A stretch of DNA of 64,000 bases from Myxococcus dinghuensis (lineage in GTDB: Bacteria; Myxococcota; Myxococcia; Myxococcales; Myxococcaceae). Of the stretch, positions 25,421-33,466 are shown piece by piece (position 1 is the first letter of the stretch; each line of letters starts with the position of its first letter). The stretch spans positions 62,001-126,000 of the forward strand of contig NZ_JAKCFB010000004.1 of assembly GCF_024198235.1 (NCBI RefSeq). The letters run 5' to 3'. Below the pieces are notes generated by a model. The model was not told the origin of the DNA, made no database searches, and was given only the letters and a program-made list of their open reading frames with translations. Both the position numbers and the translations under genes were made by a program.

Positions 25421-26431
25421 ATGCGCATCGTTTCGAGAGGGGTCCGCACCTTCGCCGCCGCGCTGGTCGGTGTGGGTGCACTGGCTTCGGTTGGTTGCGG
25501 TGACGTCCCGAACACGGCGGAGGAACTCCCTTCCTCCGCGCGACAAGACAGTGACAAGCCGCCAGGCCATCCGCTGTTCGTCGACCTCTCGGCCCCCTCC
25601 GTGGAGCTCACGGCCCCGGAACCCGGCAGCTTCCTTCGCGGCCTCACCGAGCTCACGGCGAGCGCCTCCGATGACGTGGGGGTGGCGCGCGTGGACTTCT
25701 ACGACGGCACCTCGCTCATCGGCTCCGCCACCCAGGAGCCCTTCACCGTGACCTGGGACACGACGGTGGTGGCCTCGACGACGCACCGGCTGACCGCCCA
25801 GGCCTTCGACGCGGCCGGAAACACGGGCACCTCCAGCGAGGTGAGCGTCCTGGTGGACAACGTCGCGCCGGTCATCGTGTCGGGAGCGCCTCGATACAAC
25901 TCCCAGACGCTGAACTTCGTGCGGGACGTCGTCAGGGTGGGCTGGCTGGTCACCGACCAGAACCTCTCCGGCGTAGCCCTGACGGAGTTCCTCCAGGAAG
26001 GCGTCGTCCTCGCCTCACAACCTGGCCAAGGGGACGTCACCTACACCTTCTCGTGGGATACGCGCGGGCTGGCCAACACCGCGTACAACGTCAGCCTCCG
26101 CGCGACCGACCACCTGGGCAACGCCAGGACGTTCACCCGGGGCCTCGTGGTCGACAACGATCCGCCCACCGTCACCCTCACCGCGCCTGCCGATGGGGCG
26201 GTGGTCAGCGGCATCGTCACGCTGTCCGCCAACGCGAGCGACTCCCAGGCGCTGCTCGGGCTCGCCTTCGAGGTCGACGGCGTGTTCCAGACGACGATCT
26301 CCGGCGCCCCGCCCTTCGTGAGGACGTGGGACAGCACGGGCAAGCCGGGCACACACGTGATCGTCGCGGTCGTCGCGGACCGTGCGGGCAATGGCCAGCG
26401 GAGCGCCCCTGTGACCGTCACCGTGCCTTGA
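25421..26431 (+). CDS. Lipoprotein with three Ig-like modules
   Basis: 336 residues. The ATG at 25421 has gagggg about eight bases upstream. An upstream in-frame extension of 112 residues has no family character and was rejected. The signal ends in SVGC (about residue 27). Three beta-sandwich modules of the bacterial Ig-like type follow. The first and third share the PSVELTAPEPGS / PTVTLTAPADGA opening, then TASASDDVGVARVDFYDG or the equivalent, and the middle one is more divergent. Such modules act as spacers or adhesins. The gene is alone, with about 70 bp before another lipoprotein gene. Confidence 0.85.
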   Translation: MRIVSRGVRTFAAALVGVGALASVGCGDVPNTAEELPSSARQDSDKPPGHPLFVDLSAPSVELTAPEPGSFLRGLTELTASASDDVGVARVDFYDGTSLIGSATQEPFTVTWDTTVVASTTHRLTAQAFDAAGNTGTSSEVSVLVDNVAPVIVSGAPRYNSQTLNFVRDVVRVGWLVTDQNLSGVALTEFLQEGVVLASQPGQGDVTYTFSWDTRGLANTAYNVSLRATDHLGNARTFTRGLVVDNDPPTVTLTAPADGAVVSGIVTLSANASDSQALLGLAFEVDGVFQTTISGAPPFVRTWDSTGKPGTHVIVAVVADRAGNGQRSAPVTVTVP

Positions 26432-26499
26432 ATGACTGGGCTTGGGCGGGCCGAGAAGCGCTAGGATGTGAAGCAACGGGGCCGGAAGCGAGCACGGAC

Positions 26500-27126
26500 A
26501 TGCGGCGGGGGAAGTGGCTGTGGGCCGTCGTGGTGGCGACGGGAATCGGAGCAGGGCCTGCCTGCGACGATTCCATGGCCCCACGCGACGCGGGGAGCGA
26601 CGAGGACGCGGGGAACCCGGAGGACGCGAGCACGCCCGAACCCGATGCGGGCCCCGTCGAGAGGCCTGGCGTCTTGCTGCGCATCACGAACATCGGAACG
26701 TGTGCGGCCAAGCTCCTCACCACGCAGAAGACGCCCACCGTCGCGAACAACATCCAGGTCGCCCAAGGGGAGCTTCGTGGCACGGGCTTCCGAAGCTGCT
26801 CTTGCCCGAAGGCCGACATCATCTGCATGGGGAACAACTATCCGCGCGCGTACGGCATCAACCCGGGAGAGACCGTGGAATTCGTGTGGGAAGGACTGCG
26901 CTATGTGAAACCGGGAGGCGGGTGCAACGTCCAACCCCTCTCCTTCGGCCCGGTGACTGTGACCGTCCCCTATTTCACCCTGGCGGACGAGGCGACGCGA
27001 TACGCGGGCCCCGAGGTCGACATCTCCCAGACGTTCGACTACTCGCCCGACAGTGGCGTCGTGGAGCTCATCCTGAACCCTCCCAACGACCCCCTCGTGG
27101 ATGGCAGCCCTGGCGTCTGTCCTTGA
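26500..27126 (+). CDS. Lipoprotein, function unknown
   Basis: 208-residue lipoprotein. The signal ends in GPAC (about residue 22) and is followed by a short Asp/Glu/Ala/Pro linker. The mature domain (about 50-208) is beta-rich with six cysteines (GTCAAKLL, CSCPKADIIC, GGCNV, GVCP), so disulfides are likely. VLLRITNIGTCAAKL suggests a beta-sandwich start. No family is recognised. It follows the Ig-like lipoprotein after 68 bp in the same direction and may be co-transcribed. Confidence 0.75.
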   Translation: MRRGKWLWAVVVATGIGAGPACDDSMAPRDAGSDEDAGNPEDASTPEPDAGPVERPGVLLRITNIGTCAAKLLTTQKTPTVANNIQVAQGELRGTGFRSCSCPKADIICMGNNYPRAYGINPGETVEFVWEGLRYVKPGGGCNVQPLSFGPVTVTVPYFTLADEATRYAGPEVDISQTFDYSPDSGVVELILNPPNDPLVDGSPGVCP

Positions 27127-27207
27127 GCCGAGGCCCCGGCGCGGGTCCCCAGGACGGAGGGTTCGTCATGGGGACCTGGGCGGGCAGGTGGGCGACAGGG
27201 CCGTGCG

Positions 27208-28671
27208 CTAGCGGAGACGGCGGCGCAGGCTCAGCGGCAGCAACAGGGCGAGGAGGATGGGCCACAGGCCCGGGCTGGCACTGCAGCCACCGTCATCCTC
27301 GTCCACGCCCGGTCCCGGGTTCGAGCCTGCGTCCGTCCCGGTCCCCGCGTCCGTCGCGCCAGGCCCCGCATCCGACACGCCCGTCCCGGAGTCCGGAGTG
27401 CCGCTCCCGGAATCCGGGGCCCCCGCGTCGGGCGTGCCCGTGCCGCCGTCGGACGGACCCGAACCGGGCTTGCAGTCGCCCAGGGAGTGCTCCAGCGCGC
27501 CCAGGGTGTAGGAGCCAGCCGGGCGGGGGCGCTGGCAGAAGTCGTCCGTGACGGAGGAGTTCGCGGACGCGGCGCCCACGAGCTGGGACACGGAGCCCTT
27601 GAGCGTCAAGTCCCCCTGGAGCGGCGCGGTGTACCAGGCGGTCCACGTGGCCGTGGCCACGTTCGTCAGGTTCGTGCCCGCCGTGAAGCTCCCGGAGTCG
27701 CGGCCCCGGATGACGGACGACAACACGTTGCCGTGGGCCTCGCCGGAGGAGGACGCGAAGCGGAAGTCCACGCCCGACGTGCCGATGAAGGTGTTGAAGA
27801 GCACCTTCGTTCGCGCGGCCCGGTTCAGGTAGACGGCGACGTCCGAGCAGTTGGCGACGATGTTGTTCCGCATCACGCCGTCCGAGTGCTCGGGATCACA
27901 CGGCACGGTCGGGTCGAAGGCCGGCGCACAGAACTCCGCACCCGTCCCTCCACCGCCGAAGGACAAGCCGATGCGCGTGTCCGAGGCCGGCAGGTCCCTC
28001 GCGCAGACGACGCGGTTGCGCTCGAAGAGGCCCCGCTTGCCGCCGCTCTTCATGAAGGCGCCGTAGGCGATGCCCCCCTGCTTGGAGAAGTCGTGTAGCT
28101 CGTTGTCACGGACCACCCAGTCGTCGCCCGTGTCGATGTTGAGCTTGGTGACGGGCGTCCCCGTCGCGCGCGGGTGCGTGTCGTAGAGGTCGTTGTGCTC
28201 GATGAGTCCCCGGTGGGGCATCTCGTAGACACCGCTGGCGTTCTTCGTCGCGTTGACCTTGAGCTGCGCGTTGAAGTCCCGCACGCGGCTGTTGCGCAGG
28301 ACGAACCCCTCCGCGTGACCGGTGACGTGGAAGGCGTGCTCGCAGTCCTGGTCCCGGGAGCAGATGCCCTCGATGGTGAGCCCGTCGAAGACCCAGGCGC
28401 GTCCCGACACCTTGAAGCCCTCGACGGCGTTGAAGCGGATGAGCGCCGCGTGGCGGTTCGCCGCGCGCACGGTGATGGGCTGGGCGTCGGTGCCCTCCGC
28501 CGCGCAGTTCAGGTTCGCGTTCACCGTGTAGGTGCCATCCGCGAGCACGATGTCGTCCCCGGCCTTCGCGGACGCGAGCGCGGACTGCAGCTCCGCCACG
28601 GTGGACACGCTCTTCACGGCGGCAAAACCAGACAACGGGAGCAGGAGGAGGACGAGGGGTGTGGTTCTCAT
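27208..28671 (-). CDS. Secreted beta-helix protein with MYXO-CTERM-like tail (PL6-like)
   Basis: 487 residues. The ATG at 28671 has ggag six bases upstream; an in-frame TTG just before adds four residues. The signal peptide is followed by a parallel beta-helix beginning VAELQSALASAKAGDDIVLADGTY, the pattern at the start of chondroitinase-B/alginate-lyase-like (PL6) proteins. Turns with VRDNELHDF and GLFERNRVV follow. A low-complexity Asp/Gly/Ser/Pro linker leads to a Cys, a hydrophobic helix and RRRLR, which is the MYXO-CTERM sorting pattern. It is probably surface-displayed and acts on a polysaccharide; activity is inferred. Confidence 0.85.
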   Translation of the reverse strand: MRTTPLVLLLLPLSGFAAVKSVSTVAELQSALASAKAGDDIVLADGTYTVNANLNCAAEGTDAQPITVRAANRHAALIRFNAVEGFKVSGRAWVFDGLTIEGICSRDQDCEHAFHVTGHAEGFVLRNSRVRDFNAQLKVNATKNASGVYEMPHRGLIEHNDLYDTHPRATGTPVTKLNIDTGDDWVVRDNELHDFSKQGGIAYGAFMKSGGKRGLFERNRVVCARDLPASDTRIGLSFGGGGTGAEFCAPAFDPTVPCDPEHSDGVMRNNIVANCSDVAVYLNRAARTKVLFNTFIGTSGVDFRFASSSGEAHGNVLSSVIRGRDSGSFTAGTNLTNVATATWTAWYTAPLQGDLTLKGSVSQLVGAASANSSVTDDFCQRPRPAGSYTLGALEHSLGDCKPGSGPSDGGTGTPDAGAPDSGSGTPDSGTGVSDAGPGATDAGTGTDAGSNPGPGVDEDDGGCSASPGLWPILLALLLPLSLRRRLR

Positions 28672-28959
28672 CGGAGACTCCAATCGAGGGGGGCTCGGAC
28701 TCTAACGCACACACCCGACATCCTCCTCTCGCGAGGTTCGAGAATCCCAGACATCCCCTCGGCGACATCTCGAGCGCGGATGACCGCACCTGTGCGACGT
28801 GCGCGAGACATCTGAACCTTCACCCATCTGCCCGAGCGATCGTCCAACGCGCATGCCCGGAGCGGCTCGCGCAGCGCTCACGCCGGACCTCCGCCACGCC
28901 TGGCGCGAGCGGTGGACCGGGGCGGGACTTCCGCCCCTGCCCGACGCGGCGGCCCCACC

Positions 28960-29325
28960 TCAGGCCTTGGCGGGAGACTTCGCCTCGCCCTCGTCGCGAC
29001 CGTGCACCGACGCCGGAGGGCTCGTCGCCTCCACGGCGGAGAACGTCTCCAAGACCTTGTAGGTGTGGCTGGAGCCACGGGGCACGAGCCACGAATCACC
29101 GGGGTTGAGCAGGATGACCTGCCCCTCCAGGTGCAGCTCGGCGCGCCCCTCGAGCACGAAGCCCACCGTCTCGTAGTCCCGCGCGGCGGCGGGCTTGGGC
29201 TCGCCAGGCGGCTCGTCCTCCCACAACCGCATGGACAGCCGCACGCCCGAGGCCAGGTACTTCTGCCCCATCTCCCCCTTGGGGGAGCGCCGGCTCTCCA
29301 CCTTCTTCACGCTCGTGTCGCCCAT
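28960..29325 (-). CDS. Cupin-domain protein
   Basis: 121-residue cytoplasmic protein with one cupin barrel (about residues 20-105): GVRLSMRLWEDEP, YETVGFVLEGRAELHLEG, LLNPGDSWLVPRGSSHTYKV. This last part is the second cupin motif with its Gly-Asp and His; the first motif is degenerate and lacks the usual His pair. It may bind a metal weakly or act as a sensor. It is followed by a 288-bp gap before the PL6-like gene downstream on the same strand, and sits 220 bp after the cold-shock gene on this strand. No operon partner is apparent. Confidence 0.8.
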   Translation of the reverse strand: MGDTSVKKVESRRSPKGEMGQKYLASGVRLSMRLWEDEPPGEPKPAAARDYETVGFVLEGRAELHLEGQVILLNPGDSWLVPRGSSHTYKVLETFSAVEATSPPASVHGRDEGEAKSPAKA

Positions 29326-29478
29326 GACTTCGCTCCTTCACGCTCGGGTGGCGGTGAGGCGACGCAAGGCCGCGCGCCGCGCTCCATCCGTGATGAAGGT
29401 AGGGAAGCCACGCGGGAGGCGGCGTGGAAGGCTCGCCAGCCCGTCCGCCCGCCGGGGACACATGCCCCGCAAAGACGA

Positions 29479-29509
29479 AGGCCCAGCCTTCACGTGGAAG
29501 ACCGGGCCT
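29479..29509 (-). terminator. Intrinsic terminator of the cold-shock gene
   Basis: On the minus strand, AGGCCC pairs with GGGCCT, and CTTC with GAAG around a CACGT loop. TCGTCTTT follows. The hairpin lies about 40 bp after the cold-shock stop codon, and the T-rich tail makes it one of the better intrinsic terminators in the window. Confidence 0.65.
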
Positions 29510-29547
29510 CGGGCTCACTCAAGGGTGGCCAATTTTACCGCACGAAA

Positions 29548-29748
29548 TCAGACCGCGCGGACGTTCTGGGCCTGCAGACCCTTGGGGCCGCGGGTGACCT
29601 CGAACTCCACCTTCTGCCCCTCCTGGAGGGTGCGGAAGCCATCCATGTTGATGGCGGTGTGGTGGCAGAAAACGTCCTCACCGTTGTCCTGCGCGATGAA
29701 GCCGAAACCCTTGGCGTCGTTGAACCACTTCACAGTACCGATTGCCAT
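29548..29748 (-). CDS. CspA-family cold-shock protein
   Basis: 66-residue single-stranded nucleic-acid binding protein, the usual CspA size. The two RNA-binding motifs are present: KGFGFI (RNP1) and VFCHHTAI (RNP2, with Cys-His in place of the commoner Val-His). The start [11 protein letters not shown] is conserved, and an agaagg lies upstream; a longer frame would add 35 arginine-rich residues. It acts as an RNA chaperone. A candidate promoter lies at 29834-29860, giving a leader of about 80 nt, as is common for cold-shock genes. Confidence 0.97.
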   Translation of the reverse strand: MAIGTVKWFNDAKGFGFIAQDNGEDVFCHHTAINMDGFRTLQEGQKVEFEVTRGPKGLQAQNVRAV

Positions 29749-29833
29749 GTGACCTTCTTCTCTTGCTAGGTGGCGACCCGGGACCAGCCGGACCACCAGT
29801 GCGGGGCGGACATCGCCCCGGCACTGCCGCGAC

Positions 29834-29860
29834 AATCTACCCTCCGACCTCATTTGTCCA
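29834..29860 (-). promoter_or_regulatory. Candidate promoter of the cold-shock gene
   Basis: On the minus strand TGGACA is followed 15 bp later by TAGATT, a short spacer. It sits about 85-110 bp ahead of the cold-shock start codon. The opposite strand of this 350-bp divergent region also has to drive the CpxP-like operon, but I see no good promoter for that. Confidence 0.35.
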
Positions 29861-30097
29861 CCTGAACCCCACCCATCGGGCAGGCAGGCGTCACGCAGAG
29901 GACATTTTCGGGGGGTGGACCGTCGCTCCAGCGGTCAACAGGCCACATCCGCCCATTCATCCCGACCCGGGCGCCCCCCTTCACATTTCTTCACCGGGGC
30001 CGGGCGCGCCCTTCACACCCCCCCTCTACCTTCCCGCCCATCACCCACGGCGCCGGACTCCGACGAGCCCGGCCCCTTGCTTGAAGGAGCAGGACCC

Positions 30098-30631
30098 ATG
30101 TTCGGATTCGTCTTCGGAACCGCGTGCCTCGCCGGACTCTTCTACACGATGCGGGGAGGCAGGCACTGGCGCCACCATCCGGGAGGGCGCGGGGCGCGCT
30201 GGGGCTGGCGGTTCCGGCTGCGCTGGCTGTTCGAGCGGCTGGAGACCTCCCCCGGGCAGGAGAAGGTCATCATCCAGGCGGCCGAGGAGGTGTTCGAGGC
30301 CTTCTCCAAGCTGCGCGACCAGGTGAGGCCCAGCCGGACCACCCTGGGCGCCGCCATGCGGGGCGAGCACTTCGACGGCGCGGCGGTGCGGGAGCTGTTC
30401 ACCCAGCACGACGTGGCGCTGGAGGAGGCGCGCCGGGTGCTCCAGGGTGCCCTCGCCCAGGTGCACGAGGCGCTGGACCCGCGGCAGCGCCGGGAGCTGG
30501 CGGACCTGCTCGAGCACGGCTGGGGCCATGGCTGGCGCGGCGAGCACGGTTGGCGGGGGGGCCCCGGCTGGCATGGGCGCCACTGCGGCGGCCGCGGCCG
30601 GTGGCATGACGACGACCGGCGGATGGTCTGA
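30098..30631 (+). CDS. CpxP/Spy-like periplasmic protein with His/Gly-rich tail
   Basis: 177 residues. The ATG at 30098 has aaggag nine bases ahead. A short N-terminal hydrophobic segment (FVFGTACLAGLFYTM) could be an anchor. Next comes an all-helical core, about residues 40-140, of the LTxxQ/Spy kind (ERLETSPGQEKVIIQAAEEVFEAF, LDPRQRRELADLLEHGW). The tail is very rich in Gly, His, Trp and Arg (HGWRGEHGWRGGPGWHGRHCGG), a pattern that can bind metal. It heads an operon with a small protein, a response regulator and a histidine kinase, as in Cpx-type envelope-stress or metal-sensing systems, where the CpxP role is to keep the kinase off. Confidence 0.82.
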   Translation: MFGFVFGTACLAGLFYTMRGGRHWRHHPGGRGARWGWRFRLRWLFERLETSPGQEKVIIQAAEEVFEAFSKLRDQVRPSRTTLGAAMRGEHFDGAAVRELFTQHDVALEEARRVLQGALAQVHEALDPRQRRELADLLEHGWGHGWRGEHGWRGGPGWHGRHCGGRGRWHDDDRRMV

Positions 30632-30666
30632 GCCCCCGGCCGAGCACCCGAGGAGGAACGACTCCC

Positions 30667-30933
30667 ATGCACCCTCGTCGCCGTCGACTGCTCATCGTCC
30701 TGCTCGCCCTGGGAACCGTGGGCGGCTATGCCTCCGGCTTCGCCAGCCTCTCCCGCCACCGCCATTGTCACGGCGGCTGGCGGGAGCACTGGGGCTCCCG
30801 GTGGAATGGCCCTCCCTCCGGGGCCTTCGACGAGTCGGGAACCGCCCCGACTTCCCCTGCCCCGCCCGCATCCGCGGCCTGCGAGGCGCCGCTCCCCTCG
30901 CAGTCCCCGGCGGCCCTGGCGGGGGCGCGCTAG
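30667..30933 (+). CDS. Small exported protein in the sensor operon
   Basis: 88 residues. The ATG at 30667 has gagga upstream. After three Arg there is one hydrophobic segment (about residues 7-25), then a short His/Trp-rich part (SRHRHCHGGWREHWGSRW) and a Pro/Ala/Ser tail. It is a single-pass or secreted small protein. The His cluster echoes the tail of the CpxP-like protein next to it, so it may bind the same metal or interact with it. It sits 35 bp after that gene and 14 bp before the response regulator, in one operon. No known family. Confidence 0.7.
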   Translation: MHPRRRRLLIVLLALGTVGGYASGFASLSRHRHCHGGWREHWGSRWNGPPSGAFDESGTAPTSPAPPASAACEAPLPSQSPAALAGAR

Positions 30934-30947
30934 AGTCCCCACGGTCC

Positions 30948-31628
30948 ATGTCCACTCGTGTCCTGCTCATCGACGACGACACCCGGCTGTACGAGCTGCT
31001 CGCGCAGTACCTGGGGCAGAACGGCATCAGCGTGACCCATGCCGCCGACGGCGGGCGCGGGCTCGCCGCGCTGGAGGCCAGCGCCTACGACGCGGTGCTG
31101 CTCGACGTGATGATGCCGGGCATGGACGGCCTGGAGGTGTGCAAGCGCATCCGGGCGAAGAGCCGCATCCCCGTCGTCATGCTCACCGCCAAGGGGGACG
31201 AGACGGACCGGGTGGTGGGCCTGGAGCTGGGCGCGGACGACTACCTGCCCAAGCCCTTCAGCCCCCGGGAGCTGCTGGCGCGGCTGCGCGCGGTGCTGCG
31301 CCGCTCCCAGCCCTCGGCGGTGGCGGACCGGCTCGAGGCGGGCGGGCTGTCCATCGACGTGGCAGGGCGCGAGGTGCGCGCCGAGGGGAAGATGGTGGAC
31401 CTGACGGGCCTGGAGTTCGACCTGCTGGTGGCGCTGGTGCGCCGGGCCGGCCGGGTCATCCCCCGCGAGGCCTTGCTGGGCGAGGCGGGCCGCAGCGACA
31501 CGGTGGTGGGCGAGCGCACCGTCGACGTCCACATCTCCCACCTGCGCCAGAAGCTGGGCGACGTCGGCACGCGCCTCATCAAGACGGTGCGCGGCGTCGG
31601 CTATGTGTTCGCCAAAGAGGGCGCGTGA
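30948..31628 (+). CDS. OmpR/PhoB-family response regulator (CpxR-like)
   Basis: 226 residues. The receiver domain (about 1-115) has the acidic pair (IDDD), the phosphorylation Asp near residue 53 (LLDVMMPG), the conserved Thr (LTAK) and Lys (LPKPF). The C-terminal winged helix (about 130-226) has the OmpR features GLEFDLLVALVRRAGRVIPREAL and RTVDVHISHLRQKLG...IKTVRGVGYVF. The stop overlaps the start of the kinase gene by one base (TGATG), so the pair is translationally coupled. It is phosphorylated by that kinase and probably controls this operon. Confidence 0.95.
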   Translation: MSTRVLLIDDDTRLYELLAQYLGQNGISVTHAADGGRGLAALEASAYDAVLLDVMMPGMDGLEVCKRIRAKSRIPVVMLTAKGDETDRVVGLELGADDYLPKPFSPRELLARLRAVLRRSQPSAVADRLEAGGLSIDVAGREVRAEGKMVDLTGLEFDLLVALVRRAGRVIPREALLGEAGRSDTVVGERTVDVHISHLRQKLGDVGTRLIKTVRGVGYVFAKEGA

Positions 31629-33466
31629 TGGGCTGGCGAGGCAAGCGCGGGCGCGGCCGCTGGCGACACGACGAGGACCGGTACGGCCCCGGCGCGCCCC
31701 CCCGGCCAGAGGATGGCGCCCCCCACCCGCGCGGCCCGGAGGACGGGCGCGCGGACTCCGCCTCCGCGCGCGAGCAGCCCGTGGACCCCTGCGACGACGA
31801 GTACCGGCAGGCGTGGGAGGAGCACCGCAACGCCTGGGAGGAGCACCGCCGGGCCTGGGAGGAGCACCGCCGGGCCTTGAGCGAGCAGCAGCGCGCCTGG
31901 AAGGAATGGAAGCGCGACCAGTGCAGTCCCTGGGGTGGCCACTTCGGTGACGCCGAGGACCTGGCCCGGTGGCTCAGGGACGAGCGCGAAGCGCGCGAGA
32001 CGACCCAGGACGGCCAGTGGGTCCACACCCCGGACGAGGCCAGCAGGCATGGGGGCGAGGGCGGGGACCCGCGGCTCGGTCGCCCTGGGCATCCACGCTG
32101 GAACTGGGGCCGTGACGGGCACCCGCCCCGGTGGAACCACCAGCGGGAGCGGCTGAAGCGCCACTACTGGCGCATGGGGCGGCTGGGACACTTCGTCCGG
32201 GCGCGCCTGCACCGCCGCCTCTTCCTGTGGTTCGGGCTGACCATCCTGATGACCGGCGTGGTGACGGCGTCGGTGTTCAACCTCGTCGGCGGAACGACGT
32301 GGAAGCAGGAGATGGCGCGGCTGCGCAACTTCGCCGGGCACCGCTTCGAGGAGGTCTGGAACGAGCCCGCGCGCCGCGACGCCCTGGCGCGTTCGGTGGC
32401 GGCGGACCTGGACGTCGACGTGGAGCTCCAGGACGCCTCCGGCAAGGTGCTCGTCCTGGAGGGCGGCCCCTGCAAGCACTCCGAGCTGACCATCCCCGTG
32501 ACGCGGGGGTCGCTCGAGCTCGGGCAGGTCCGCTTCTGCTATGGGAGCAATCGCGCGAAGGACCCGTTGCGAATGATTGTCCCGCTCCTCGCCGCGGGGC
32601 TCGTCTTCTGGATCGCGGCGGGGAAGATGGCGCGGCGGCTCGCCAAGCCCGTGGACGCCCTGGTCCGCGCGACGGAGGCCCTGGGCGCGGGGAAGCTCAA
32701 GTCGCGGGCGGAGGTCGTGCCCCACGCCACGGGTGAGTTCACCGTGCTGGCGGTGGCCTTCAACGACATGGCGTCGCGCATCGAGAAGCAGGTGGCGGAT
32801 CAACGCGAGCTGCTCGCCGCCGTCTCCCACGAGCTGCGCACGCCACTGGCGCGCCTGCGCGTGCTGACGGAGTTGCTGCGCGACGGCGGTGGCAACCCGA
32901 AGACCCTGGACCAGGTGGACCGGGAGGTCGTGGAGCTGGACGCGCTCGTGGGTGAGCTGCTCGCCAGCTCGCGGCTCGACTTCGGACAACTCACGCCCCG
33001 GGCGCTCGACGCGCGGACGCTGGCGACCCAGGCCCTGGAGCGCGCCGGACTCGCCGCGAGCCTGCTCGACACGTCGTTGCCGGACACGGGCCTCGTGGGA
33101 GACGCGACGCTGCTGGGCCGCGCGCTCATCAACCTGTTGGACAACGCGCGCAAGCATGGCGGTGGCGCGGAGGCGCTGCGCATCGAACAGCAGGGCGAGC
33201 ACCTCTCCTTCTGCGTGGACGACCGGGGCCCCGGACTCCAGGCCGGCGAAGAGGAGCGCATCTTCAAGCCCTTCTATCGGAAGGACCGGGGCGTCGAGGC
33301 GCGGGAGGCGGGCTCGCTCGGGCTCGGTCTGGCCCTGGTGCAGCGCATCGCCCAGGCGCACGGCGGCGAGGTCTTCGCGCAGAACCGCGAAGGCGGAGGC
33401 GCGCGCGTCGGCTTCACGGTGAAGAAGGAAGGTCCGCCCGCATCAGTCGACCGTCCCGCAGCGTGA
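31628..33466 (+). CDS. Sensor histidine kinase (CpxA-like) with a repetitive N-terminal region
   Basis: 612-residue kinase. The order is: a long cytoplasmic N-terminal region of about 195 residues; TM1 (about 197-220); a periplasmic sensor of about 95 residues with a Cys (GGPCKHSEL); TM2 (about 315-333); HAMP; HisKA with SHELRTPLARL (phospho-His near 401); and a HATPase with NLLDNARKHG, DDRGPGL and GLGLALVQRIAQAHGG. The N-terminal part has a seven-residue repeat AWEEHRR, three copies then degenerate ones, and is rich in charged and aromatic residues. Such an extension is unusual. The last 53 bp overlap the convergent gene. Confidence 0.93.
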   Translation: MGWRGKRGRGRWRHDEDRYGPGAPPRPEDGAPHPRGPEDGRADSASAREQPVDPCDDEYRQAWEEHRNAWEEHRRAWEEHRRALSEQQRAWKEWKRDQCSPWGGHFGDAEDLARWLRDEREARETTQDGQWVHTPDEASRHGGEGGDPRLGRPGHPRWNWGRDGHPPRWNHQRERLKRHYWRMGRLGHFVRARLHRRLFLWFGLTILMTGVVTASVFNLVGGTTWKQEMARLRNFAGHRFEEVWNEPARRDALARSVAADLDVDVELQDASGKVLVLEGGPCKHSELTIPVTRGSLELGQVRFCYGSNRAKDPLRMIVPLLAAGLVFWIAAGKMARRLAKPVDALVRATEALGAGKLKSRAEVVPHATGEFTVLAVAFNDMASRIEKQVADQRELLAAVSHELRTPLARLRVLTELLRDGGGNPKTLDQVDREVVELDALVGELLASSRLDFGQLTPRALDARTLATQALERAGLAASLLDTSLPDTGLVGDATLLGRALINLLDNARKHGGGAEALRIEQQGEHLSFCVDDRGPGLQAGEEERIFKPFYRKDRGVEAREAGSLGLGLALVQRIAQAHGGEVFAQNREGGGARVGFTVKKEGPPASVDRPAA

